This document shows positions 16,643 through 25,174 of a stretch of DNA of 64,000 bases, piece by piece. The stretch is from Rhizobium sp. Pop5 (GTDB lineage Bacteria; Pseudomonadota; Alphaproteobacteria; Rhizobiales; Rhizobiaceae). The notes under the pieces were generated by a model. The model saw nothing but the letters and a program-made list of their open reading frames with translations, ran no database searches and was not told the DNA's origin. Position numbers and translations under genes: made by a program. Each line of letters begins with the position of its first letter. Positions within the stretch are counted from its first letter, which is position 1. The DNA lies in NCBI RefSeq assembly GCF_024721175.1, contig NZ_CP099401.1:248001-312000 (forward strand), in the 5' to 3' direction.

Positions 16643-17668
16643 ATGATCAAAAAAGATCTTGGACTGCTGCTTTTGATCGTCGTCGTCGGCATCGTCGTCG
16701 CCATCATCAATCCGCGTTTCCTGCTGCCGATCAACCTGGCCAACACCGCCAACCTGATCGGTCTGTTCGGAATCCTGTCGATCGGCCAGGCCTTTGTCAT
16801 CATCACCGGCGGTATCGAGCTTTCCGTGGGCTCGCTCGTAGCACTTCTCGGCGTGCTGTTCGTCGATTTCGTCGCGGTCCAGGAGATGTCGTGGCTGCTG
16901 GCTCTGCCGCTCATTCTCGTGCTCGGCGCGGTAATCGGTGCCGTCCATGGCTGGTTGATCACCCGGCTCAACCTGCAGCCCTTTGTCGTCACGCTCTGCG
17001 GCCTGCTGATTTATCGGGGGGCGGCGCGGTTCTATACGGCCGACGGGACGGCGGGCTTTGCGTTTGGCCAAAATTTCCCAGACCTCGAATTCCTGACCGC
17101 CGGACGGCTCTACGGCGTCCCCAACACCTTCATCACACTCGTCATCATTACCGTGGTCATGTGGATCATGCTGCATCGCTCTGTCTTCGGGCGTTATCTC
17201 TACGCGATCGGGAAGAACGAGGAGGCGGCCCGCTATTCGGGGATCCATACCGGCCGCATGATCATGTCAGCCTATGTTATCTGCGGACTGCTTACGGCGC
17301 TTTCGGCGGTCTATTTCGCCATGTATACGCGCTCGATCTCGCCGGCGAGCCATGGCCAGTTCTATGAACTCTACGCGATTGCCGCTGCCGTCCTCGGCGG
17401 CTTTTCTCTCCGCGGTGGCGAGGGATCGATCGTCGGCGTCGTGCTGGGCACGGTCCTGCTCCAGGAGCTGCAGAATCTTGTGAATCTGCTTGGGATCCCC
17501 TCGTCGTTGAATTTCGCCGTCATGGGCGGCGTCATTCTCATCGGTGTCCTGATCGATCAGCAATGGCACGCCATCCGTGCAAGGCGGCGCCTCGTCTCCG
17601 CAGCCCGGCAGACCGAAACGCGCCTTGCGAGCGAAGGCAGTCTGCCGATGGTTGCCAATCAGGATTAG
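16643..17668 (+). CDS. Sugar ABC transporter permease (CUT2)
   Basis: 341 aa inner-membrane permease with about ten hydrophobic segments and the CUT2 motif ITGGIELSVGSLVALLG, plus late GGFSLRGGEGSIVGVVLG. It completes the importer with the genes at 14018 and 15059. GGGGATGG precedes the chosen ATG. The tail after residue 300 is Arg-rich and cytosolic. No catabolic enzyme is linked, so the substrate remains open. Confidence 0.9.
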   Translation: MIKKDLGLLLLIVVVGIVVAIINPRFLLPINLANTANLIGLFGILSIGQAFVIITGGIELSVGSLVALLGVLFVDFVAVQEMSWLLALPLILVLGAVIGAVHGWLITRLNLQPFVVTLCGLLIYRGAARFYTADGTAGFAFGQNFPDLEFLTAGRLYGVPNTFITLVIITVVMWIMLHRSVFGRYLYAIGKNEEAARYSGIHTGRMIMSAYVICGLLTALSAVYFAMYTRSISPASHGQFYELYAIAAAVLGGFSLRGGEGSIVGVVLGTVLLQELQNLVNLLGIPSSLNFAVMGGVILIGVLIDQQWHAIRARRRLVSAARQTETRLASEGSLPMVANQD

Positions 17669-17750
17669 CGATTCCAACGGGGGTGGGGGACTGATTGGCC
17701 GGTCCCAACCTACCGGCAGTTCATGACTTCCATCGATAGCTTTGGCCCGT

Positions 17751-17916
17751 TCAAACCAGCCAGTTTTCGACCTGCAAAGCGCCAATACGCGCGAACTCGC
17801 TGATGTTGGCCGTCACCAGAACTGCTCCGAGGGCAGAGGCGTGGGCGGCGATGAACAGGTCGTTCCGGGATTCGTACGGCCTGGCTCTTGTTGTTTCTGA
17901 AAAACTTGGCTTCGCG
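17751..17916 (-). pseudogene. vapBC toxin-antitoxin deletion scar
   Basis: On the minus strand, 17916-17867 encodes REAKFFRNNKSQAVRIP, the start of a VapB AbrB-like antitoxin without its first codon. It is joined directly, in a different frame, to 17867-17751, which encodes RNDLFIAAHASALGAVLV and onward to VENWLV-stop, the C-terminal end of a VapC PIN-domain toxin. The middle of both genes (the rest of vapB and the first about 90 codons of vapC) is missing. This reads as one internal deletion in an old toxin-antitoxin pair. Confidence 0.7.
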
Positions 17917-18028
17917 CGGGGGAGTAGCCTCTTGATTCCGAAGATGGGGCATATCGGACCCCAGCCGCGTCTGCGCCTGTCTACTCCGCTAAGTGTAAAT
18001 CATTGAAATTGTTGAAACATATTGCTTT

Positions 18029-19146
18029 GTGAGTTCATGCTGAACCGCGACTTGCGGGCTTGGTCAAGCTAACCTGCATACCGCATCTGGGCGAGCAGTT
18101 TCTTGCGGAAGACCTCTGCGGGCGTTCGATAGCCAAGACATTTGCGTGGCGTATCATTGAGCCGATTGCAGACGTCGATCAGGTCGGCGTCGGTCACGGA
18201 CAGTGGATCGACCTCTCTCGAAAGCCATTTCCGGACCCGGCCATTGGTGTTCTCGACGGTGCCTTTTTGCCAGGGCGATTGCGGATCACAAAACCAGGTT
18301 TGGGCGCCGATGCTGGCTTGCAGATACGGCCAGTCAGTGAACTCCGTCCCCCGGTCGAAGGTGATGGAACGGCGAGCAAGGTGGGGCAGGGCCTGCAGTG
18401 CTTGAACAAGGCCGTCCATGACAGGACGGGACTGACGGTCATTGTTGCGCAGGAAGATCGCGAAGCGGCTGACTCGTTCGACCAGCGACGTCACATTGGC
18501 CTTGCCGAACTTTTTCCGAAACTGGATCAGGTCGCATTCCCAATGCCCAAACTGCTTGCGCTCGGCAACGACATCGGGGCGCCGCAAGATGTTGAGTTCC
18601 GGGCTAAACCGTTGACCATGCTTGCGTCTGGCATGTCGTGGTCGGCGTCGCGCACGATGCTCCGGTAGGTGCCGCCACAGCTTGATGGCGTGCCCGTCGG
18701 GCGAATATGCGAACTTGTAGATCGTCTCGTGGCTGACAGAGATCGGATGGCGTTCCAGGCGCATGCGTCCTGCAATCTGCTGTGGCGACCAGCCGTGTAC
18801 GATCCGGTCGATGACAGATTGTCTGACGTCAGAGAAGCGCGCCAGCTTCCGCAGCTTCGTACGCCGGTCACAAGCGATATCATGCGCTGTGACGCAGTAG
18901 TAGCCGTTGAGATCCGGAACATCGTTGTCGATAAACGTGTTGCGTTTGATCTCCCGAAAGATCGTCGAACGATGCCGGCCGAGCTTCTCGGCAATACTCT
19001 CAACGCTCAGGCCAGTCATTCGCCACCGGGCGATCTTGCGTCGTTCATCCAGATCAATATGGGAGTAGGTCCGTTTCATTGCATCTTCCTTGCGAGTGAT
19101 AACCCATTGGTATCATTCGCAAGTCGCACTTCATCCTTGAACCCAC
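18029..19146. mobile_element. IS30-family insertion sequence
   Basis: About 1.1 kb element containing one transposase gene. The ends carry an imperfect inverted repeat of about 25-28 bp: GTTCATGCTGAACCGCGACT at 18033 onward matches the reverse complement of 19118-19142, sharing GTTCA and GCGACTTGCG. Exact ends and target duplication were not fixed. An internal hairpin (CTTGCGAGTGAT with ATCATTCGCAAG, 19089-19122) sits just upstream of the transposase gene. Confidence 0.75.
18069..19079 (-). CDS. IS30-family transposase
   Basis: 336 aa DDE transposase. The N-terminal HTH reads YSHIDLDERRKIARW to LGRHRSTIFREIKRN, typical for IS30. Catalytic residues appear in order: Asp in HWECDLIQF, Asp in TFDRGTEF, and Glu in KGTVENTNGRVRKWL. 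The frame is full length with no disruption, so the element may still be active. Upstream AGGAAGATGCA serves as a ribosome-binding site. Confidence 0.92.
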   Translation of the reverse strand: MKRTYSHIDLDERRKIARWRMTGLSVESIAEKLGRHRSTIFREIKRNTFIDNDVPDLNGYYCVTAHDIACDRRTKLRKLARFSDVRQSVIDRIVHGWSPQQIAGRMRLERHPISVSHETIYKFAYSPDGHAIKLWRHLPEHRARRRPRHARRKHGQRFSPELNILRRPDVVAERKQFGHWECDLIQFRKKFGKANVTSLVERVSRFAIFLRNNDRQSRPVMDGLVQALQALPHLARRSITFDRGTEFTDWPYLQASIGAQTWFCDPQSPWQKGTVENTNGRVRKWLSREVDPLSVTDADLIDVCNRLNDTPRKCLGYRTPAEVFRKKLLAQMRYAG

Positions 19147-19266
19147 CCTTTGCAAGCAATTTGCGGCATAAGCTGAATTATGGAACTGAGATTCCTGTTA
19201 CGTCATGGGATTGTAGGAACGGGGCAAAGACCAGATTATTAGGAACTAAAAGCACATAATCGCAAC

Positions 19267-19503
19267 GTGCGTACGGATTACCGCGGCAGCAGCGCCGTTG
19301 ACCGTATCGGTGCCACCGCCCGCAAATTCATGGAGAGCCCCGAACGCGAGACCATCTCTAGGCAGCACGCCATCGATTTCCGGAACGCCGAACAGTAAGC
19401 AGACGTCCTTACGACCGATGGCTCCCTCAAGATGCGCTAGCCGTGAATTGAGGTGCTATCGCAATGGCCGCTGGAAGCGATGCAGAAGCGCCTGGCAGCC
19501 TAA
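19267..19503 (+). pseudogene. Unidentified decayed coding remnant
   Basis: The forward strand reads DYRGSSAVDRIGATARKF and on to FRNAEQ, then a stop (19398), then ADVLTTDGSLKMR and a stop, then (from 19450) EVLSQWPLEAMQKRLAA and a stop at 19501-19503, directly followed by a strong terminator. The residue pattern looks like real protein broken by stops and shifts, but I do not recognise the family. It lies between two insertion sequences. Confidence 0.3.
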
Positions 19504-19534
19504 CCTCAGTCGGACGAAGCCGACTGAGGTTTTT
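19504..19534 (+). terminator. Rho-independent terminator
   Basis: Perfect 10-bp stem CCTCAGTCGG/CCGACTGAGG with loop ACGAAG, followed by TTTTTC. It starts at the base after the stop codon of the remnant ending at 19503, so it is the surviving terminator of a lost gene. Confidence 0.85.
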
Positions 19535-19906
19535 CAGTTCACCGAAGTTATAGTGTCCGCTTACACAAGCAGAACATCGCCGTCGGTGGATCGTTGAGTT
19601 AACTGCCACAGTTCGGAATTATCAGATGAAAACCGCTCGGCGATCAGCTGTTCTTCTGGCTCCGCGAAGTTGTGAATAACCGTTAGAATTTTCTTTGCAT
19701 CCACTACTTCGGTGTAGACCACAAAGAAACCGTCTATCATCTTGCCTAGGACGTCGGTCTGAAACCCTCCGTCCCCGGTATTGAAGGTGGCCGACCCGAG
19801 AAGGTAGGGGTTGCCGTTATAGCCGCTAAGAGCAGCAGCAACCATTTCACTAGTGAGCGCAAAATCGCCCCATACGTGGTGAACTGACCCCATAAAGTTG
19901 GACGGT

Positions 19907-20665
19907 TCATAGGCTGGGATGATTTGAGGGCTGGGTCCTGTATTTCACAGGGCTCAGCCCTTTGAGTTTCATCCTGATGCGATCGTTGTTGTAGTAGCGG
20001 ATGTATTCGTCGATTCCGTCTCGCAGATTGTCGATGCTGTCGAACTGATTGGGATGGAAGAACTCGGACTTGAGCGTGGCAAAGAAGCTCTCCATGGCGG
20101 CATTGTCGAGGCAATTGCCCTTGCGTGACATGCTTTGGGCGACATTGCCTTGTTGGAGCATACGGCTCCACTCTGGCATCTGATATTGCCATCCCTGATC
20201 GGAATGCAGGATCGGCCTGTCATCGTCATCGAGCTTGGTCAATGCCTTGTTGAGCATGTCCCTGACCAGCTTGAAGATCGGCCGCCTCGCCATCTCATAC
20301 GCGATGATCTCGCCATTGTGGAGGTCCATGACCGGCGACAGGAAGAGCTTCTCGCCGGCGACATTGAACTCGGTGACATCGGTTGCCCACTTCTCGTTCA
20401 TGCGCCTGGCAGCGAACTGTCGTTGGATGAGATCTGGCGCGACGTGCCCGGCCTGGCCCCTGTAAGAGCGGTACTTCTTCGGCCGAACCAGGGACTTCAG
20501 CCTCATCTCGACCATCAGCCGCTGGACAGTCTTGTGGTTGACCGCCTCTCCGCGGCCACGGATCGCCGCCGTCACCCGACGATAGCCGTAGCGTCCCTTG
20601 TGTTCATCGAAGATCGATCGGATCGTCACCTTCAGGGCCGCATGTCGGTCGCCGGAGGAGAGCAC
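19907..20665 (-). CDS. IS3-family OrfB transposase (integrase core)
   Basis: 252 aa from the first in-frame Met, but the working product is an OrfAB fusion made by -1 slippage upstream, so the frame is used from about 20806. It holds the HTH_21-like region HKGRYGYRRVTAAIRGRG and the DDE core: Asp in WATDVTEF, Asp in LHSDQGWQY, Glu in DNAAMESFF. All three catalytic residues are intact, so the element may be mobile. Confidence 0.9.
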   Translation of the reverse strand: MLSSGDRHAALKVTIRSIFDEHKGRYGYRRVTAAIRGRGEAVNHKTVQRLMVEMRLKSLVRPKKYRSYRGQAGHVAPDLIQRQFAARRMNEKWATDVTEFNVAGEKLFLSPVMDLHNGEIIAYEMARRPIFKLVRDMLNKALTKLDDDDRPILHSDQGWQYQMPEWSRMLQQGNVAQSMSRKGNCLDNAAMESFFATLKSEFFHPNQFDSIDNLRDGIDEYIRYYNNDRIRMKLKGLSPVKYRTQPSNHPSL

Positions 20666-20739
20666 CTTCTGCCTATAATAGAACGTGCTGCGCGCCAGGC
20701 CCGAAAGCGCCAGCAGCCCGTCGAGCGGATGCTGCGGCC

Positions 20740-21276
20740 TTAACGCCTGGACGGCTTGCGTCCGTTCGGCGCGTGACGCGCCTGCGTTAAGGCCTCCAGT
20801 TTTTTTAGGTAGGCGTTCTCCATGCGCAGATAGGCCAGTTCCGCCAGCAATTCCTCGCGGCTCTTGGCAGCGTCATCCTGCGCTCCATCCGTGCTGGTGT
20901 CCGTGGTAGGGGGCTCGGGCATCGATCGCGGTTTGCCTCTCCGGCGCGGGACAAGGGCCTCAAGCCCACCGCGCTCATATTGCCTCTCCCAGACTGAGAG
21001 GCTACCGGCGTTGCGAATGTCGAAAAGCGCGGCCGCCTGTCGACGGGACAGACCATCTTTCCACATACGTTCGAGGACCGATAGTCTGAACTGCGCATCA
21101 TAGTGACTATGTTTACGTGCCAAGCCCGCCAAGCCATGCTCCGCGTGGCTGGCGACCCACCGCCGCACCATCGAATAATCAAGCCCGAAGCGCAGACCTA
21201 CCTCCCGGTAGCTACGCTCACCACAACCGTAATACTCAATGACTTCTTGCTTGAATGCGCTGCTGTATTTGGACAT
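20740..21276 (-). CDS. IS3-family OrfA (DNA-binding subunit)
   Basis: 178 aa with two helix-turn-helix regions (FKQEVIEYYGCGERSYREVG and LSVLERMWKDGLSRRQAAAL) and a C-terminal leucine-zipper-like ELLAELAYLRMENAYLKKLE. The coding strand has an A7 run at 20806-20800 inside the zipper; a -1 shift there enters the OrfB frame (KKTGGLNAGASRAE and onward). ATG 21276 is chosen; nine more codons upstream lie in the inverted repeat. Confidence 0.88.
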   Translation of the reverse strand: MSKYSSAFKQEVIEYYGCGERSYREVGLRFGLDYSMVRRWVASHAEHGLAGLARKHSHYDAQFRLSVLERMWKDGLSRRQAAALFDIRNAGSLSVWERQYERGGLEALVPRRRGKPRSMPEPPTTDTSTDGAQDDAAKSREELLAELAYLRMENAYLKKLEALTQARHAPNGRKPSRR

Positions 21277-22369
21277 GCAAAACCCCCGAAGTTGGGTGTC
21301 CAACTTTCGGGGGTCTGTTCATGGTCCTGGGTAATTTGAATGTTGGCAATATAGTCGTGATCAGACCCATCAATCCAATCGGACTTTTGCAATGCATTCC
21401 AAGTAGCCTTATTGCTGGTGACTGAGCCGTAGAAGCCCTCTGTAGCAAACATGTAAAAGGTATCGAACCCCTCCCCACCGTTGAGAAAATCCCGCTCGCC
21501 ATCATACCACTCGGAATGAAGCGTGGAGATGTCTAACTGGTTCACATTGCCTGTGCCACCGATCAGGATGTCATCGCCTTTGCCCCCTACAACATAGTCG
21601 TTTCCGGCCTCGCCAAACAGCTTATCGAAATCTGCATTGCCCGCGACCCAGTCATCACCGTCGCCGCCGAATATTGTGTCACTGCCCACGCCTCCGTATA
21701 GATAATCGTTCCCGGCACCAGCGCGGATTAAGTCATTACCTTCGAGACCAACTAATAAAACTGGGTCAGATAAATCTCTTGTGTCAATTGCGTCGCCGTG
21801 AAGTTTCGCTCCAAGATCATCAACAAGGACCAATTTGACCGGCTCGCCGTCTGTTAGACTTTCCCCAACCGCAACGTCGAGCGACTCGACCTGCCAGTCG
21901 TAAAGCGTCGAATGATATGATGCGCGATCAACGTAATGAGGCCCTCCCATCTCGGCAACAATGAGCTGCTCGTCTCGGACTGTGTCACCTACATAGTCAT
22001 ACTTTCCTGTCAGGAGATTAGGAGGGATGCCATCCTTCTCGCCGTCGTCGACACCAACGACCGCGTGGAGAATCTCATGCATTATAGCTTGCTCGAAGGA
22101 ATAAGTGGCTATGGTTCCGTCGCTACCGATAAGGCATTTTCCATCCACGGAGGTTGGGTTGTATTTAACCCAAAATTCACCGGGCTTCGCCTTAGTTTGA
22201 AACTCGTGCTCGAATGTGAGTATTTTTGGGCTAGCGGCAAGAAGATCAAAAACACCCCGCGCTGTATCGGAGACTGTGTATAACTCAGCTATTATCTGTT
22301 TGATGCGATCTGGCTCTCCACCAGTTGCGTTCACAAAATTAAGCTTTCCCAGAACTTCTTGGATTCCCA

Positions 22370-23104
22370 TTACGGCTTCTCCCTCAAAAGAATGGATTTC
22401 AGCATTGAGAAAAGAACCGCCGGATCGTGATCAGGCAACAATGGCTCGCTTTCCTCGAATAACAGCAAATTAAACTTCGCTATCGTGTAGCGACAGTAGG
22501 CACTTCCAACATCAGCAAAATACAAAATGTCGGCATAACAGTACAGAAACGGTTGTTCCGCAGGCTCTTTCTTGTAATACTTGGTTATTTGGTCGCGAGA
22601 TGAAGAGGCCACCGGAGTTTGCGCTCCCTGCTCAGGCTGAGCATCTCGACCCTCCTTCGCAAACCTGGAAATGGCAAGAAGGATTCGCCGAAGTTCTGCG
22701 TCGTCGTGAAGATCGAGAATAGGCTGGTTTAGGGCCTTCTGCGCCCGACCTATCAGCAGACGGTTTCCGGGGCAGAATCGACCTTGATAGTCGCCTGAAT
22801 ATTCTATTGCCACTAGGCAATACATATAGCCGCGATGAAGCGGATACCGCGAAACGTGAGCATATAAAGCTTTGTCCGAGGCGGTAGTGTCAAGTGCTTC
22901 TGCGTGAGATGTCGATGCGAATGCCAAAGAGGCCAGCAATGCCGCAAAAACGACAAACGTGGTGGTCAACGGCGAGCTTCGCGGAGCCCGGATCAGACGC
23001 AATAGCCACCAGCAATTGAGTGGCCTCAGAAAAGTTGCAACTAGCGCCACAAATATCACCCCCATAAGTATCATGGCTGAATAGTGATAGTTCAATGGTT
23101 GCAT
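22370..23104 (-). CDS. Membrane/secreted hypothetical protein coupled to RTX gene
   Basis: About 245 aa, not recognised. The first 75 residues hold two hydrophobic segments (AMILMGVIFVALVATFL and FVVFAALLASLAFASTSHA), the second ending like a signal peptide. The rest is soluble with paired Cys (YMYCLV, RFCPGNR, FLYCYAD, AYCRYT), so it is probably periplasmic with disulfides. Its stop shares a base with the start of the RTX gene (TAATG), so the two act together; a secretion helper, inhibitor or immunity role is possible. The start is uncertain: ATG 23104, ATG 23119 or TTG 23140. Confidence 0.6.
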   Translation of the reverse strand: MQPLNYHYSAMILMGVIFVALVATFLRPLNCWWLLRLIRAPRSSPLTTTFVVFAALLASLAFASTSHAEALDTTASDKALYAHVSRYPLHRGYMYCLVAIEYSGDYQGRFCPGNRLLIGRAQKALNQPILDLHDDAELRRILLAISRFAKEGRDAQPEQGAQTPVASSSRDQITKYYKKEPAEQPFLYCYADILYFADVGSAYCRYTIAKFNLLLFEESEPLLPDHDPAVLFSMLKSILLREKP

Positions 23105-23358
23105 ATTTTGCAAGCCCATTTGTAGGACCGGTGAACGCAACCCTAACGGCCGGTTTGCGACAACCTACCGCTCGGATCGTCGCGGTGGATACGGCGAATT
23201 TAAGTACAACAAGGGTGCCGCCCGCCCGCTATCCGGTGAGGATGACCGGTTACCTGGCTCGACGGGCTTCCGCTGCAAGCAGCGATCCACTTCACTGAAA
23301 CGTTGGGCGCCGTGAACCGTCTTGGAACCGAACCAGATCTGGAAACGATGACAATGGG

Positions 23359-23559
23359 TTGACGCTGTATCGCGATCACGGGCGCTGGACTGTGGCAGTG
23401 AAGGACGTCCTCCGCACGATCTTGTCACGCCCGATGCCGCGCGGAAGAAAATCGCTGACCGTGGTCTTCGGACGATTGGCTTCGGAGGTTCTGGAGTTCG
23501 AAAACGATCCCGGATATCGCGAAATCATCTCTGTTATGAATGAGGTTGCGGCGGAGTGA
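23359..23559 (+). CDS. Possible small hypothetical ORF or gene tail
   Basis: 66 codons from TTG 23359; the tail LTVVFGRLASEVLEFENDPG is helix-like and has coding-like composition, but there is no ribosome-binding site and the frame is open further upstream. It may be a remnant. The rest of 23141-24181 holds no gene I can support; it includes an imperfect repeat GATCAAAG/CTTTTGATC at about 23790-23812. Confidence 0.25.
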   Translation: MTLYRDHGRWTVAVKDVLRTILSRPMPRGRKSLTVVFGRLASEVLEFENDPGYREIISVMNEVAAE

Positions 23560-24181
23560 CGGCTGCAGCACAGTCCCAATGTCTGCGCGTCCGATTCAGG
23601 GATTTTCGAGAGTAGCCCAAATTCACTGTCTAATCGTGGTTAAGCGATGGATAGCTGTTCACGACAGACCGCCCTCAGGTTCAAAAGTTCTCTCCCTTCC
23701 GGGCGGCCCATCCGCAGAGGCGTTCTCAGGCACACCAAGCCCGTTGCCGCGCCATTCCAAGCCGAAAATTAAGTGCCCCCAATCAGGATCAAAGATTGAT
23801 CCTTTTGATCAGAGCTTCAGCGCGAACGCTCGAACGAACGCCGTTTCGAACTTGAAATCGGGGGTCGGTGAGTCAGGATGTAATTTGCTTGTAATTTATC
23901 TCGCCAAATCGGATCCGGCGCTAGGGCCAGTTTGATCCGGGACATACTTCCTAAGAATCTGGGAAAAACCAGCGTTTCTCGAGGCTTAAATCCGGTCCTT
24001 AAGCTTGTTTTACAGGAATAAAGGTCGTCGAGACGCCGGATGCTCTATATGGTTTGGCAGCGCCGAAGACGCCCTCGTGACAGTTGTTGGTTGTGGTATA
24101 GGGTTTCCGCGTCGCTTCTAACGACAAGTTCCACTGAACAGGACCAAGCGATGTTCGGCGGAGAGCCAACAGCTAGGTCGA

Positions 24182-24808
24182 TCAGGCCGCCTTAACAGGC
24201 GCGCTCACGCCCCGATAAGCAATGAGGTCCTCGATTGTGATGAGATGGAGGCCGTGTCGCTCGGCAAACCGCTCAAGCTCCGGCAGGCGCGCCATCGTGC
24301 CATCATCATTGGCCACTTCGCAGATGACACCCGACGGCGACAGGCCGGCAAGCCTTGCGAGGTCGACAGCCGCCTCGGTGTGGCCTGGACGGGCAAGCAC
24401 GCCGTTCGGTTGCGCACGCAATGGGAAGATATGGCCAGGCCGGGCAAAATCCTCGGGGCGGGAGTTCTCGCCGATCAGCGCCCGAACCGTCGCGGCGCGG
24501 TCGGCGGCCGAAATACCGGTCGTCGTTTCAGGAATATAGTCAACCGACACGGTAAAAGCCGTCTTCAGAAGTTCGGTATTGTTGGGGACCATCTGCGGGA
24601 TCTGCAGGTCGTCCAGCCGCTCGCCTTCCATCGCCACGCAGATCAGGCCGCGGGCATAATTCATCATGAAGGCGATCGCCTGCGGCGTAATCGCTTCGGA
24701 TGCGATGATGAGATCGCCCTCGTTTTCACGATCGCGATCGTCAACGACAACCACGATCTCGCCCCGCGCAATCGCGGCGATCGCATCTTCGATTTTGGAA
24801 ATTGCCAT
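24182..24808 (-). CDS. ribB: 3,4-dihydroxy-2-butanone 4-phosphate synthase
   Basis: 208 aa enzyme of riboflavin synthesis; it converts ribulose 5-phosphate to dihydroxybutanone phosphate and formate. Signatures are VVVDDRDRENEGDLI (metal- and substrate-binding acidic loop near residues 22-36), NYARGLICVAM, GISAADRAATVRAL and RPGHIFPLRA with the catalytic GHTEAAVDLARLAG. It is a single-domain RibB without the GTP cyclohydrolase II half, near the family's usual length. ATG 24808 has AAAGGCAGAG upstream. An FMN riboswitch precedes it, so it is controlled by flavin level rather than by its neighbours. Confidence 0.95.
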   Translation of the reverse strand: MAISKIEDAIAAIARGEIVVVVDDRDRENEGDLIIASEAITPQAIAFMMNYARGLICVAMEGERLDDLQIPQMVPNNTELLKTAFTVSVDYIPETTTGISAADRAATVRALIGENSRPEDFARPGHIFPLRAQPNGVLARPGHTEAAVDLARLAGLSPSGVICEVANDDGTMARLPELERFAERHGLHLITIEDLIAYRGVSAPVKAA

Positions 24809-24829
24809 TTCTCTGCCTTTCAAGGGTTA

Positions 24830-24843
24830 GCCGCGTGAGCGGC
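24830..24843 (-). other. Small hairpin between riboswitch and ribB start
   Basis: GCCGC/GCGGC stem with a four-base loop in the leader, about ten bases ahead of the ribosome-binding region. It could belong to the riboswitch expression platform; no T-rich terminator is visible, so control may be at translation. Confidence 0.3.
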
Positions 24844-24932
24844 ATTCATGGCCTGTCAAAAGCCACCATTTTCCCTTGGGCGAACAAGCATATGAAACGC
24901 CGCGTGCCGAGCGGCGTCCCCTGCGTTGCTCT

Positions 24933-25060
24933 CTTTCATCCGGACTATGACCGTCGGCTCCGGCCTCTCACCGGATCTGCTGACCCTTCGCTTCCACGAA
25001 GGCGCTCGCGGGCTCCGAGTTGCCTCGATACCGCCGGTGGGGAATTGCACCCCGCCCTGA
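24933..25060 (-). ncRNA. FMN riboswitch (RFN element)
   Basis: On the minus strand the leader shows the conserved RFN blocks in order: TCAGGGCGGGGTGCAATTCC, CACCGGCGGTA, GAGCCCGCGAGCG, GGTCAGCAGATCCGGTGAGA, GGCCGGAGCCGACGGTCATA and GTCCGGATGAAAG. It is complete and lies 125 bases upstream of ribB on the same strand. Flavin mononucleotide binding should lower ribB expression. Confidence 0.95.
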
Positions 25061-25070
25061 GAACATGACT

Positions 25071-25100
25071 TAGATAGATGATGAAGGCCTTGTTCTGCAA
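25071..25100 (-). promoter_or_regulatory. Putative ribB promoter
   Basis: TTGCAG (25100-25095) and TATCTA (25076-25071) with an 18-base spacer, placing the transcription start within a few bases of the riboswitch 5' end. The -10 match is modest. Confidence 0.4.
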
Positions 25101-25174
25101 GAGGTCGGATGTCGATCACCCTGCGGGGTTCGCCGCACCGAGGTGAAAGCACCGTTCCCCTTTGTCGAACAGAG

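Larger units (their letters stand above)
19880..21321. mobile_element. IS3-family (IS150-like) insertion sequence
   Basis: 1442-bp element with about 24-bp terminal inverted repeats: left TGAACTGACCCCATAAAGTT, right (reverse complement) TGAACAGACCCCCGAAAGTT, both continuing GGAC. It is flanked by the direct repeat TGG (19877-19879 and 21322-21324). It has the two overlapping IS3-type frames with an A7 slippage tract. A 178-aa OrfA with two HTH regions points to the IS150 group. Confidence 0.92.
19561..22370 (-). pseudogene. RTX repeat protein with HExxH motif, split by IS3 element
   Basis: The 5' part (22370-21322) and 3' part (19879-19561) are one gene interrupted by the element at 19880-21321. 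Removing the element and one copy of the 3-bp target TGG leaves 1365 bases, exactly 455 codons, with the junction reading ITQDHVWGDFALT. The product would be 454 aa with a zinc-protease-like HEILH at residues 98-102 (EQAIMHEILHAVVG) and about six glycine-rich Ca-binding nonapeptides at about 215-290 (GNDLIRAGAGNDYLYGG type). No N-terminal signal peptide is seen, which fits type I secretion. The M91/NleD-like HEILHA context is suggestive only. Confidence 0.85.

Noticed and set aside
19178..19240. Twenty-codon open frame reading MELRFLLRHGIVGTGQRPDY
   Set aside because: Too short, no ribosome-binding site, in decayed DNA next to an insertion sequence.
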